64,000 nt of DNA from DAIQNV01 sp038748775 (lineage in GTDB: Bacteria > Planctomycetota > Phycisphaerae > Phycisphaerales > UBA1924). The stretch covers positions 62,001 to 126,000 of the forward strand of contig JBCDIT010000004.1 of the NCBI GenBank assembly GCA_038748775.1, given 5' to 3'. The translations under genes and the position numbers were made by a program. Below are positions 19,672 to 28,943 of the stretch, one piece after another. Every line of letters begins with the position of its first letter. The stretch's first letter is position 1. The notes under the pieces are model-generated. The model had not been told where the DNA came from. It worked only from the letters and a program-made list of their open reading frames with translations, and did not search any database.

Positions 19672-20520
19672 GTGAGTCCACCGATGCCAATCTCAACCGG
19701 GGCGATTTCTTCGCCGTCAACAGCGGCGAGGCACGCTCTCGATCTCGATCTTACAACGATCGAGTTCGATGACGACGCGCCGTTCGCGAAGCTCCCGGTA
19801 CCGTTCTCGCCTCGCGATCAAGACGGGGTTGAATGCTGCGTGTCGTGCGCCATCGTGACGGCGATGGAAGCTCTCGACGCCCGACTCCCGGACGGAGAAC
19901 TCGGGGGAGGTCTCGACCCGGTCGAGGTTCAACGGGGGCGGGCGACGGAGCTGTCTCCGTTGTTTCTTCACTTCGCGACAACAAGAGGTCAGAACCGAGC
20001 GGTCAGCCCCCTCGCGGCGTTGGAAAGTGTTGCGAGATACGGGGTGTGCCCGGCGCGAATGCATGTTAGAGCGATCAACCCGCAGACCGTTCGCGTTCCA
20101 CCGGGTCAGCCTGTTGTTCGCGCGGCGCACGCCTACCGGCTCAAGGCGACCCGGCGGGGAGTTCAGACTCGGTACTACAACCAGATCCGTGGCCCGGTGA
20201 CTCAGCAGTGGAAGCGACTCCTGCTCGCTGAGTGTCCTGTGCTCGCGGTCATCGAGGTTAACGCCGCGTACGAGCGGATGGGGCTTCGAAAGCCCGACGG
20301 TTTACCGGTGACGATTGTGCACCGCAAACCGGTCGAGTGGCGGGGCTACTACCACTGTGTCACTGTTCTTGGATTCAGCAATCGTTTGAAAGCATTCTAT
20401 GTCGTCGACTCTCGAGGGAGTTCGTGGGGGCACGGCGGGGCGTGGTGGTTGCCTTATCGTTACGCATCGACGTCGCTTGTTGTCGAGTCCTGGACGATCA
20501 GTGACTTGACCTATGGGTGA
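19672..20520 (+). CDS. Papain-like C1 cysteine peptidase (copy 2)
   Basis: Paralog of the previous peptidase, 282 residues from GTG 19672 (an ATG at 19684 is the alternative). Catalytic residues are Gln50, Cys59 in CCVSC, His228 in YHCVTVLGF and Asp246 in VVDSRGSSWG. Shared blocks include DDDAPFAKLP.PF.PRDQDGV, ELSPLFLH and WWLPY...ESWTI.DLTY. Again no signal peptide or pro-domain is seen. The lipoprotein gene starts 16 bases after the stop behind its own strong ribosome site, so these two are very likely cotranscribed. The substrate is unknown. Confidence 0.84.
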   Translation: MSPPMPISTGAISSPSTAARHALDLDLTTIEFDDDAPFAKLPVPFSPRDQDGVECCVSCAIVTAMEALDARLPDGELGGGLDPVEVQRGRATELSPLFLHFATTRGQNRAVSPLAALESVARYGVCPARMHVRAINPQTVRVPPGQPVVRAAHAYRLKATRRGVQTRYYNQIRGPVTQQWKRLLLAECPVLAVIEVNAAYERMGLRKPDGLPVTIVHRKPVEWRGYYHCVTVLGFSNRLKAFYVVDSRGSSWGHGGAWWLPYRYASTSLVVESWTISDLTYG

Positions 20521-20536
20521 ATGAAGGAGGAGATCG

Positions 20537-22693
20537 ATGTCTCGCGCATGTTCAAATGTCACTGGGTTCTTGGCGGTGGTCAGTGTTGCGTTGCTCGCGG
20601 CGTGCGGGGCGAAGCACAGTGTCACCCGGGTGCCCGCTTCGAGCGTGGGCTCCGAACTCGGTGTCTACTACGCCCTTCCGAAGACGTTCATCGACGTCGT
20701 CGTCCCCGTGACGAGGACCACGATCACGCCGACGGAACTCGCGCCTTACGCCAACGGAAAGATCGGCGGGCTGGTCCCGGGGCCGGACATCGGGTCGGTC
20801 GGTCCGTCGACCACGTTCAAGTTTGGAACGCCAAGCAGGGAGGTTTTTACAGCCGCCGATGAGAACGCGCTGTTCTATGTCGATCCTCGGCGGGGCAACC
20901 CGTTCGTTGCCAAGGAACTCGTTATGGAGCTGTCCGATCGGGGGTACCTCGTGTCCGCCCAGTCGAAGGTTGATGACAAGGGGCTCGAGTACGCGGTGAA
21001 GACGATCGAGACCGTGGCCAAGGTCGCCGGCACACTCGTCGCCGGCGGCGGGTCCGTCGATGACCGGGATTCGGAGCGAGCGCGCCTGGCAGCGGAACTC
21101 CGAGATCAACTCGGCAAACTCCGAGAAAGCCGGCAGAAGTTGGTCACCTCGCCGAATGCACTCATCACCGCCGAGGCTCTCGACCGGATGCTCACGGAGA
21201 TCGCGGCGATCGATTCGGGCTTTCTCGCTTTCTTTCGGAAGGTCCAAACAACAACTTGGGACGCTCGCTTTCGCATCGAGCTCGACACACAAGGCGACCT
21301 CGGCGATGTTGTGTTGTTCGAACTGTCGCCGACGGTGGGCGTGACCTTGGATACGTCGCGGGCACCGGAGTTCCCGATGCCGCCTGGATTCTCCGCCAGC
21401 GCGCGGTTCGAAGATTTGTCCGGGGAGACGGTCCCGAATCCGGTGTCGGAGAAGGTCCTGAATCCGGTGTCGCTGAAGTCGGCGATCGAGAGCGCATACG
21501 CGAACGCCTTCTTCGGGCTTGGTCAGATCTACCGCGACTCGCAGACGGTTCCCACTGGTTTGGTTGATGAGAGTGGGCCGGCGCCGGAGCCAATCGATGC
21601 GTTTGATGACGTCGACAGTGACTTCAACGTTGAAGAAGGGCCAGAAATTGCCTCGGATAGCCGAGAAGTACCGGCTCCGACGGACGACGGCGAAGTTCAC
21701 AGGGGGCGACGTCGCCCGCCGGTAGTATCTGCGCCAGTCGATGGGCTTGATCGATTCGATCATCGGCTCGTCGAGGCCAATCCTCTGGACGAAGCGAAGT
21801 ACGAGACCGGGTACGCAGAACTCCTCAGGAAGATCATCGAGGATTCAGTTGTTGCGGGCATCGACATCGGACTGGCCAAGAAGTTGGCGATTCGGCCTAT
21901 GCCGTCGAAAGCCGATCGAACGGTTCAAATTCTCAAGGCCCAGGCCGATGCGTATCGGGCGGCGTACGGAGAACTCGACCGTCACATGCGTGGTGGTGGC
22001 CTCCCCGATCTACCCAAGATAGTGCTTCGGTCGTCGGGTGATGTCGCGGCTGAACAAAAGGCCTGGCGCGAGCATGTCGCGGAGCTCGCAAAGGCGTACA
22101 CGATGTCGTTCGCCCGCATCTCGAACTCGTATGAAGCTGCGCGCGTTTCGAGCGGCTTGATGGGCTCGATTCGGGCTGCGGTGGGTGTTCAATCTTCGGC
22201 GAAAGCTGTGTTCAAGACCTCGACCGTCACACCGTGGGTTCGCACAAGCGCCCTCGGGTCGCCCGAACCCGGAGGCGAGGACTCTGGCTTCGTGTATCGG
22301 ATGCCGGTGCGTGTTCATGCTAAGCTGGCACTCGGCAATTCACACCACTCTTTAGATCCGGTGCAGGTGTCTCAGCTTGGGCCGCTTGTTGAGCTTCCGA
22401 AGAAACTCGGGAACAACAGCACCTATGCCATTACGCTGCACAGCGGCTCCGGAGCGATCAAGACGCTGACCGCGACCGCGAACCCGCCCGCGGTCGATGC
22501 GGTCTCCGGCGTCGGCAACGCCGTCGGCGGTTTCCTGGAAGCCCAGGCGAAGGCCGAGGCCGCGGAAAGCGCTGCGAAGCAGCCGTCGGCGATCCTCAAG
22601 TCCGAGGTCGAGTTGCTCGAGCTCCAGCTCAAGCAAAGGCAGCTTCAGCAGCAGCTTCTCGACCTCGAGGCCGGGTCGACGGGCGGTCCCTGA
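20537..22693 (+). CDS. Large lipoprotein, DUF4831-like N-terminus, coiled-coil C-terminus
   Basis: A 718-residue lipoprotein: hydrophobic leader then the lipobox LLAAC. The following region GVYYALPKTFIDVVVPVTRTTITPTE resembles the start of DUF4831 proteins of Bacteroidetes, where the function is unknown; the match is by eye. After an alpha/beta middle with Lys-rich helices (RDQLGKLRESRQKL), an acidic linker at about residues 345-400 (FDDVDSDFNVEEGPE) and a Pro-rich stretch, the protein ends in a Glu/Gln/Leu-rich coiled coil (LELQLKQRQLQQQLLDLEAG). GGAGGAG lies just before the ATG. It follows the second papain-like gene by 16 bases, suggesting a peptidase/lipoprotein unit. Confidence 0.8.
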   Translation: MSRACSNVTGFLAVVSVALLAACGAKHSVTRVPASSVGSELGVYYALPKTFIDVVVPVTRTTITPTELAPYANGKIGGLVPGPDIGSVGPSTTFKFGTPSREVFTAADENALFYVDPRRGNPFVAKELVMELSDRGYLVSAQSKVDDKGLEYAVKTIETVAKVAGTLVAGGGSVDDRDSERARLAAELRDQLGKLRESRQKLVTSPNALITAEALDRMLTEIAAIDSGFLAFFRKVQTTTWDARFRIELDTQGDLGDVVLFELSPTVGVTLDTSRAPEFPMPPGFSASARFEDLSGETVPNPVSEKVLNPVSLKSAIESAYANAFFGLGQIYRDSQTVPTGLVDESGPAPEPIDAFDDVDSDFNVEEGPEIASDSREVPAPTDDGEVHRGRRRPPVVSAPVDGLDRFDHRLVEANPLDEAKYETGYAELLRKIIEDSVVAGIDIGLAKKLAIRPMPSKADRTVQILKAQADAYRAAYGELDRHMRGGGLPDLPKIVLRSSGDVAAEQKAWREHVAELAKAYTMSFARISNSYEAARVSSGLMGSIRAAVGVQSSAKAVFKTSTVTPWVRTSALGSPEPGGEDSGFVYRMPVRVHAKLALGNSHHSLDPVQVSQLGPLVELPKKLGNNSTYAITLHSGSGAIKTLTATANPPAVDAVSGVGNAVGGFLEAQAKAEAAESAAKQPSAILKSEVELLELQLKQRQLQQQLLDLEAGSTGGP

Positions 22694-22721
22694 CGATCCC
22701 GAGTGAGCGTAAAACGACAAG

Positions 22722-22753
22722 CCGGCGGCCGATCCTCATGGATCGGCCGCCGG
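22722..22753. terminator. Bidirectional hairpin terminator
   Basis: A perfect 13-base stem (CCGGCGGCCGATC, 22722-22734, with 22741-22753) and a six-base loop lie between the convergent lipoprotein and heme oxygenase genes. On the minus strand the stem is followed by CTTGTCGTTTTAC, a usable T-rich tail. Confidence 0.75.
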
Positions 22754-22793
22754 TCGTTCATTTGACGGATTGCCCGGAGGCGGGGGCGTTCCC

Positions 22794-23465
22794 TTATGGC
22801 GTCGGCATCGTCGGGACCTTCTCGTCCACCGGCGGCAGCTCGAACGCGTTGTTGATCGCGCGGACGTGCTCGAACATCTTGCGAGCCGCGGCGACGACGC
22901 CGGCCTTCTCTTCTTCGTTCAGGTCGACCTTGTCGATATTCCGCTTGAAGCGTTCCCAGAGGGGGCGCTGGCCTTCTCCGTAGGGGTCGAGGTACGAGAA
23001 GCCCTCGGGCCCTTCGATCTCCCAGGCCTTCTTGAGCTTCATCGCGACGTACTTGTTCCCGTTGTTCGCGCCTTCGCGGACGTAGTGCAGACCGAAGAGC
23101 TTGAGCGGGTCGTTGGTCGCGTAGTCATCGATCAGGTCGACGAGCTCCTGGGTTTCGGGAAGGGGCGTCTGGGCGACCGGGTCGGCGCCCCAGTGCTTGA
23201 GATCGGCCTCGAGATAGGGTTCCTGGAATTGCCGGTCGGCGATCAGGTCGCGGAGCATCGGGACATCCGGGCGACGCTCGCGGATGCGCTGGTCGAGGAC
23301 GCGGTTGGCACAGTACATCTGGCCGAGCATGCGGACGTAGTCGTCTTTGGGCAGCGTGCCCTGGACCATGTGGGCCGGGAGGGCGTCCTTCTCGGCGAGC
23401 TGGTGAAGGTCCCAGTTGTCTTCCTTGAGCCGCTGGGTCAGCGGGCGGGTGTCGTCGTTTGCCAT
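22794..23465 (-). CDS. Biliverdin-producing heme oxygenase
   Basis: Predicted heme oxygenase (223 residues) that opens heme to biliverdin, CO and iron. RLKEDNWDLHQLAEKDAL carries the proximal His of the family (LHxxAE), and LHYVREGANNGNKYVAMKL corresponds to the distal-helix YxxEGSxxG region, here with Ala-Asn-Asn in place of the usual Ser-x-Gly. The remaining helices match the all-alpha fold. The ATG at 23465 is chosen. The frame runs on to 23831 but that part is antisense to the next gene. A possible role is iron recovery or bilin supply. Its 3' tail is duplicated between the two papain-like genes. Confidence 0.83.
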   Translation of the reverse strand: MANDDTRPLTQRLKEDNWDLHQLAEKDALPAHMVQGTLPKDDYVRMLGQMYCANRVLDQRIRERRPDVPMLRDLIADRQFQEPYLEADLKHWGADPVAQTPLPETQELVDLIDDYATNDPLKLFGLHYVREGANNGNKYVAMKLKKAWEIEGPEGFSYLDPYGEGQRPLWERFKRNIDKVDLNEEEKAGVVAAARKMFEHVRAINNAFELPPVDEKVPTMPTP

Positions 23466-23619
23466 GATTTGGTCCCCGGTGGGAGGGTCGCTCGGCGACG
23501 CCGCGCGCGCCGCGTCCGGGCATCGTAGACGCCACGGTCGGCCCGGTCGGTCGCGGGGGGCCGGTCTGTGCTTCCGAAGCGGCGGGCACTTTGCCCCGAG
23601 GACCCGGGGAGGACGTCGG

Positions 23620-26001
23620 TCAGCCGCCCAGGAACGCGGTGATGAATGCGTCGACGTCGCCGAGGTCGAGCACCCCGAACGGCACGACGATGTCCGCGAT
23701 GAGATCGCCTGCGATGAACCCGGCGATAAACGCGTCGACGTCGGCGAGATCCAGCAGGCCGAACGGGGGCGCGATGTCGGCCGGGTTCGGGGAGCCGACG
23801 CATCCGCGGAACTCGACGGTGACATCATCAACCGCGGCTTCGACGACCGAGCCGCCGTTGAGGTCGGTCACGATGAACTGGATCCGCATGTCGGCGGTCG
23901 GTTGCATGAAGTCGGCGATGCGGATGCTTCGTTTGGCCCAGGCGTTGTTGGTGCCGGTGGTGTCGGCGTCGATGATCTCCCAGAGGACCCCGTTGTCGTT
24001 CGCGAGGCGAACGGTGAAGGCGTCGGAATTGGGGTTCGCGCCGGTGTCGTTGCTGTACCAATAGTGGTAGACGATGAACGCGTCTTCATCGCTGTAACCG
24101 GCCGGCGGCGCGGCGTTGAGCTTCGGGCTTGTGAGCGTTGTCCGGCCGTCGTCGACGTCGTTGGCCCCGAGCGAACCGCCCGAGGCGACGCCGGTGACGA
24201 AGGCGATGGTCCCGTCGGGTGTGTGGTCGTCCTCCGGCTGCGCCGCGGTCGCTTCGGGGTCACCCCGTTCCCACCGGCCTGACGTCGCATCGTCGTTCGT
24301 CGCGTTGAGTGACCAATCGAGGTTGTCGGCTTCGAGATCGTCGAAGAACGCTGTCTGCACCCCGACAACGTCGGCGGAGAACGGGTTCATGTCGCCGGCG
24401 ACCGGGTAGGTGTACTCGATCCCGTCGGCACCACCAATGGTGACGTACCACTCGAGCGTTTGCCCGCACGTCGCGGCGGGGAGCGTGCCTGTGAAAGCGG
24501 TCGAAGAACCGTTCATCGCCGAGGGAACGAATGCGCCGCCGTCCGAGCGGGTGAACAGCGTAGCGGTCGAAGGATCGAGCGGGCCGGTGAAGGCGGGGAG
24601 GATCTCGACAAGGACATCCTGCGGCTGCCCTTCGTTGACGGTCGAGGGCGGGCCTCCGTTGAGAACGCGCCCGGAGATCCCGCTGGCGGCCGAGCCGAGC
24701 AGGTCTTGAAAGGCTTCGAAGCACTCTTCGGCCGTCGGGCGGATCTCGGTGGGCGGCGGATCGAAGCCGCCGGCGCCCTGGCTGTTGGGACGAAGCTCGT
24801 ACGTCCACGAGAGCAGGCCGGCGCCCTCGAACGTCCAGTCCATGCTGGTGCCGCCGGCGATGTAGAGCTGGGCGGCCGGCTGGGGGTTGTAGAACTCACC
24901 GCTGACGCCCATGATGGTGTCGCTCATGCGCTCGGCGATGCTCTCGAGCACTTCGCCTTCGAAGCCCGGCACAAGATCGTTGGTGTATCCGTAGGGGTAG
25001 AGGATGAGCTGGCTGAAGCTGTGGACGTCGACGTGCGCGACGATCTCCGGGTTGGCCTGCACAAAGTCGCGGATCGCGCGGGTCTCGGGCTCGCTGAACG
25101 CCCCGGTGCCTCGGTAGGTGTCGCTCCCGGTGTTCCCGCTTGATCCCAGCCCGAAGCCAGCAGAGAAGTTGCGGTTCCAGTCGACACCGAAGCCGCCGCG
25201 ACGGGTTTTACGCCAGAAGCGGTCGGTTTCCCAGCTGTAGACGTATCCGTCGGGGTTGCTCATCGCGACGACGTGCACGTCGATAGCGTCCAGAATGGTG
25301 GTGATACCGGCGTCGACGCCGTACCCGTCGAGAAGGCGATCCATCATGTAGATCGTCGTCATCGGGTTGATCCACTCGCGAGCGTGGGCACCGGCGGTAA
25401 AGAACACCGCTGGCTTGTTCGAGCCGCCGGTAGAAATGGTGTGGGCCGTGATCGGGCGGTTCTCGGCCTGCGACTGCCCGATGACTTGCGACGAGATCAG
25501 ATTCGGGTGATCGGCCTCAAGCTGATCCAGGAACTCGAGCAGGTCGGGGGCCGCGTCGTCTTGGTAGGGGCGGTACTCGTCGAAGAACGAATCGTCGATG
25601 CGGGCAACCCGTCCGAAGACGTCGAGCTGCTGCCACAGGGTCCTCTCGGCGTCGAGCCGAGCACGCTCGGCACGGACACGGGGTCCCACGTCCCCGTCGA
25701 TGATGTCCAGGCGCACGCCGACGTGCCGGAGGGCCTCGAGTTGGTCGGGCGTCGCGATCCAGGCCGTCCCGCCCCCGACCCTGAGGCTCTCATCCATGAG
25801 CACGAGATTCAGGGCGTTGACCGCGAGGATCTGGCGAGGGGTCTCGGGCCAGGTCCGGATGAGCGTTTGCCCGTCGTAGGTCTTCCAAGGTTCGGCGTGG
25901 TCGACAAAGAGCTGGGCCGAAACGGTCATCGACGCTGTCGTCAACGTCACAACGGCGGCCCGTCGGGCGAAAGCCCGAACCAGTGCGCGGTACGCGTTCA
26001 T
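23620..26001 (-). CDS. Secreted M14 zinc carboxypeptidase with GC-type dockerin region
   Basis: Exported metallocarboxypeptidase, 793 residues from the ATG at 26001 (AGGA six bases upstream). After a signal peptide and a pro-like region (WIATPDQLEALRHVGVRLDII) comes the M14 domain: zinc ligands His206 and Glu209 (GAHAREW) and His327 (HVDVHSF), the NRN substrate clamp at about 276-278, and the catalytic Glu402 (WTYELRP). A beta-sandwich region follows, then a C-terminal dockerin-like pair, APPFGLLDLADVDAFIAGF and VPFGVLDLGDVDAFITAF. Unlike the other dockerin proteins here it ends FLGG without the terminal Gly-Cys. It probably trims peptides outside the cell. Confidence 0.92.
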   Translation of the reverse strand: MNAYRALVRAFARRAAVVTLTTASMTVSAQLFVDHAEPWKTYDGQTLIRTWPETPRQILAVNALNLVLMDESLRVGGGTAWIATPDQLEALRHVGVRLDIIDGDVGPRVRAERARLDAERTLWQQLDVFGRVARIDDSFFDEYRPYQDDAAPDLLEFLDQLEADHPNLISSQVIGQSQAENRPITAHTISTGGSNKPAVFFTAGAHAREWINPMTTIYMMDRLLDGYGVDAGITTILDAIDVHVVAMSNPDGYVYSWETDRFWRKTRRGGFGVDWNRNFSAGFGLGSSGNTGSDTYRGTGAFSEPETRAIRDFVQANPEIVAHVDVHSFSQLILYPYGYTNDLVPGFEGEVLESIAERMSDTIMGVSGEFYNPQPAAQLYIAGGTSMDWTFEGAGLLSWTYELRPNSQGAGGFDPPPTEIRPTAEECFEAFQDLLGSAASGISGRVLNGGPPSTVNEGQPQDVLVEILPAFTGPLDPSTATLFTRSDGGAFVPSAMNGSSTAFTGTLPAATCGQTLEWYVTIGGADGIEYTYPVAGDMNPFSADVVGVQTAFFDDLEADNLDWSLNATNDDATSGRWERGDPEATAAQPEDDHTPDGTIAFVTGVASGGSLGANDVDDGRTTLTSPKLNAAPPAGYSDEDAFIVYHYWYSNDTGANPNSDAFTVRLANDNGVLWEIIDADTTGTNNAWAKRSIRIADFMQPTADMRIQFIVTDLNGGSVVEAAVDDVTVEFRGCVGSPNPADIAPPFGLLDLADVDAFIAGFIAGDLIADIVVPFGVLDLGDVDAFITAFLGG

Positions 26002-26310
26002 CCCCGATCCTTTCGCCTGCGACATCCCGACGAGACCCGTGTGTGGTCTGGCGCTGTGCCCCCGGAGGCACAGCCGTTTGTCACACTAGTGGAGATTCGC
26101 CGTCAGAGCATCGCGGTTCGCTCGATTCAGGACGTTTCAGCATATTTACCCTTTCATAGATCAAACACGCCGATGTGCCGGGAGGCAGCGTTCTTGTTTC
26201 CGGGTGCGCGGCGACGGTCACCGATGTCCGACGGCCCCGGTGCGGCGGAAAGTCGTCGTACGTGGCGGTCGGTCGGACGATAGCTGAGCGACGGACCTAC
26301 AACCTGCTCC
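26002..26310. other. 309-base divergent intergenic region
   Basis: The gap between the M14 gene (minus) and the MFS gene (plus) must hold both promoters. An AT-rich patch, CATATTTACCCTTTCATAG, lies at about 26139-26157. I could not assign -35/-10 boxes and see no RNA gene or repeat. Confidence 0.5.
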
Positions 26311-27726
26311 TTGAGCGATGCGTCTCCGACATCCACGAATGCCGCCGGCTCCGTCGAGACCTCAGATGCGGGCGTCGACGGGTTGCGTATCGCGGTTCCG
26401 ATCGGTGCGCACGTTGGGGTCGATTACTTCAGCTTCGTCACCGTGTCGCTGCTCCCACTGCTCGCGGTGAAGCTTGATTTCGGTCAGGCCGAGAAGTCCC
26501 TGTTGCTTGGCTTGGGTGCGGTTGCGAGTGGGGCGGTGCAGCCGATCGCGGCGCTCATCGGCGACGCGCTCGACTCGAGGCTGTTCGGCCCGATCGGTGT
26601 CGGCGTCGCGGCGTTGTGCATCAGCGCCATCGGCTGGGTCGACTCTTTCGGTGTGCTCTTGGCTCTGTACGCCGTCGGCGTGATGGGGGTGGGCGTGTTC
26701 CACCCGCCGGCCGCGGCGGCGGTCGGGCAGCTCGCCGGGGCAAAGCGGAGCCTTATGGTCTCGTTTTTCTTTATGGCCGGGATGGTCGGCGGGATCGCGG
26801 GGAACGTGTGCACGCCTTTGCTGGTCCAGTTCCTGAGTTCGATCTCGGGCAGGGAAGGCTCAGAGGCGACGGACGTTGCTCTGAAGAACCTCGTCTGGAT
26901 GGCGCCGTTCGGGCTCGTGATCGCCGGTGTGCTCGCGTGGGCGATCCACTCGATCCCGCATCGGAACGCCGGGGCCCACGACGACCACCGGGCCCTGCCC
27001 AAAAAGGAACAACTCGCCCGCTGGACCTCCTTCTGGATCCTCTACGGCGGCAACGTCATCCGCTTCAGCGTCAACATGGCTCTGGTCTATCTCTACGTTG
27101 AGTGGATCGAGCGACTGGTGATGACCGACGCCGGTGTTTCGGTGATGACCGAAGCGTTGGGCGTGAAGGCCAGCGCGATCAACGGTCCGATCCAGGCCTC
27201 GATGCAGGTCGGTATGGGCCTCGTGGGCATCGCGCTGGGCGTCGTGCTCAGCGCGAAATGGGAGAAGACGGCGTTCATCTTCATCCCCATCGTGGGGGCC
27301 ATCCCGATCGCCCTGTTCCCCTACGCGGACCGTCTGCTGGATCCGGCGACGGGTGAAGGGTTCTCGCTCGCGGTCGGCGCGGCCGGGGTGCTGGCGGTGC
27401 TCAGCGGGGTTGGGTTTGGCAGTCTTATTCCGGTAGCCTTGGCTCTGGGCCAGAAGCTCTTGCCCCACCGGACCGGGTTTGCCTCGGGCATGCTGCTGGG
27501 CGGGGCGTGGGTGTTCGCGTTCCTCGGGGCGAACATCGCGAGGGTGCTCCATGTCGGGGCCGATGAAGGAAGCGTGGCGGGTGTGTTCGCGGCGCCCTTC
27601 GGGCTTGTCGGCGATGGCGTCGGGCTCGAGGGAGCGTTCGTGGTCGCCGCGGTCGTCATCGCGTGTGCCGGCCTGCTTTGCATAACGCTCCCCGGGGACC
27701 TCGTGAAACGGTGCGCCCCGCACTAG
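26311..27726 (+). CDS. MFS transporter, fosmidomycin-resistance (Fsr)-like
   Basis: Twelve-helix major facilitator transporter of 471 residues. GVGVFHPPAAAAVGQLAG corresponds to the FHP-containing helix-4 region of the Fsr subfamily, and the first helix VDYFSFVTVSLLPLLAVKLDF starts near residue 36 after a hydrophilic N-terminus. Fsr proteins export drugs, but distant members move metabolites, so the substrate is open. The start is a TTG, the only start-like codon before the first helix, and has no convincing ribosome site. The proB gene starts 56 bases after the stop on the same strand, with no clear functional link. Confidence 0.8.
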   Translation: MSDASPTSTNAAGSVETSDAGVDGLRIAVPIGAHVGVDYFSFVTVSLLPLLAVKLDFGQAEKSLLLGLGAVASGAVQPIAALIGDALDSRLFGPIGVGVAALCISAIGWVDSFGVLLALYAVGVMGVGVFHPPAAAAVGQLAGAKRSLMVSFFFMAGMVGGIAGNVCTPLLVQFLSSISGREGSEATDVALKNLVWMAPFGLVIAGVLAWAIHSIPHRNAGAHDDHRALPKKEQLARWTSFWILYGGNVIRFSVNMALVYLYVEWIERLVMTDAGVSVMTEALGVKASAINGPIQASMQVGMGLVGIALGVVLSAKWEKTAFIFIPIVGAIPIALFPYADRLLDPATGEGFSLAVGAAGVLAVLSGVGFGSLIPVALALGQKLLPHRTGFASGMLLGGAWVFAFLGANIARVLHVGADEGSVAGVFAAPFGLVGDGVGLEGAFVVAAVVIACAGLLCITLPGDLVKRCAPH

Positions 27727-27782
27727 CGGGCGGGCCGGACCGCGTCCGCTTGGGTGCAAAGAGGGCGCGCTAACCTCTCCGC

Positions 27783-28943
27783 GTGAGTCCGGCGCCCGAG
27801 TTCAGCTCAGAACCGCCCGTTGTCGTCAAAGTCGGCAGTGCGATCGTCGCGCCGCGAGGGCATCTCGACCACGAACGTGTCTCCGGGCTCGCGGCCGAGA
27901 TGGCGGAGTTGTACCGAAGTGAGAAACGACGCGTCGTGCTGGTGTCGTCTGGTGCCGTCGCGTGCGGGCTCCGCGCGATGCGGTTCCGGGGGATGCCCGA
28001 GAAGATCGCCGATCGACAGGCGGCCGCGGCGGCGGGTCAGCCGGCGCTGATCGCCGCGTGGGCCCGGGGCTTCGGTGCGCACGGTCTCGACGTCGCCCAG
28101 GTCCTGCTGACTGCCGACGACATCGACTTCCGGGCTCGCTTTGTCAACGCCCACCGGACACTCATGTCGTTGCTCGATGCTGGCGTTGTTCCTGTGGTCA
28201 ACGAGAACGACTCGGTCGCGTTCGATGAGATCCAACTCGGGGACAACGACCGGCTGAGCGCACTGGTTGCCGGGTTGGTTGGCGCTGGGACCTTGGTCAT
28301 CCTGAGCACGGCGCCGGGGTTGTGCGAGGGTGGCGTCGGAGGCGAGGTGATCCGGGAGGTTCGCGATATCGACGAGGCGCGTGCGAACGTTGACAGCGCA
28401 CGCTCGGCGACGGGTGTGGGAGGGATGGCGACCAAGCTCGACGCCGCGGCGTCTGCACGGGCGATGGGGATCACGACGGTCGTGTGCTCGGGAGATGAAC
28501 CGGACGCGATTCGAAGGGCGCTTTCGGATGACCATGCAGGGACGGTGTTCCGTGCGGAGGGAGCCGCGGTCGCGAGCGCTCGCAAGCGGTGGATCGCGCA
28601 CAAGATCCGGACGAAGGGGACGCTGGTCGTCGATGGCGGCGCGAAGGCGGCGCTCGAGGACAAGGGCGCGAGCCTTCTGCCCAAAGGGATCGTGGGCGTA
28701 GAAGGCGACGCGTTCGACGCCGGAGCGGCGGTCGACATCGCGACCGATGAGGTCGTGTTCGCTCGGGGTCTTGTGAGCTACCGACGTGATGAGATCGAGA
28801 AGATCATGGGGCGTCCAAGCTCGTCCATCGCAGAGGTTCTTGGGTACACGACCTGCGACGAGGTGGTGCATCGCGACAATCTCGTCGTGTTCGACCGGGC
28901 AGAGCGCACCCGCCGCGGCGGGCTGGAAGGGAGCGGGCAATGA
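27783..28943 (+). CDS. proB: Glutamate 5-kinase ProB
   Basis: First step of proline synthesis: phosphorylates glutamate to gamma-glutamyl phosphate in the cytosol. The amino-acid-kinase domain has VVVKVGSAIV at the N-terminus, VLVSSGAVACG, VPVVNENDSVAFDEIQLGDND and the GVGGMATKLDAA motif. A PUA domain at about residues 275-370 begins GTLVVDGGAKAAL, as in the long form of the enzyme, which proline inhibits. The protein is 386 residues with a GTG start. Its stop overlaps the proA start by four bases (ATGA), so the two enzymes are translationally coupled. Confidence 0.96.
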   Translation: MSPAPEFSSEPPVVVKVGSAIVAPRGHLDHERVSGLAAEMAELYRSEKRRVVLVSSGAVACGLRAMRFRGMPEKIADRQAAAAAGQPALIAAWARGFGAHGLDVAQVLLTADDIDFRARFVNAHRTLMSLLDAGVVPVVNENDSVAFDEIQLGDNDRLSALVAGLVGAGTLVILSTAPGLCEGGVGGEVIREVRDIDEARANVDSARSATGVGGMATKLDAAASARAMGITTVVCSGDEPDAIRRALSDDHAGTVFRAEGAAVASARKRWIAHKIRTKGTLVVDGGAKAALEDKGASLLPKGIVGVEGDAFDAGAAVDIATDEVVFARGLVSYRRDEIEKIMGRPSSSIAEVLGYTTCDEVVHRDNLVVFDRAERTRRGGLEGSGQ

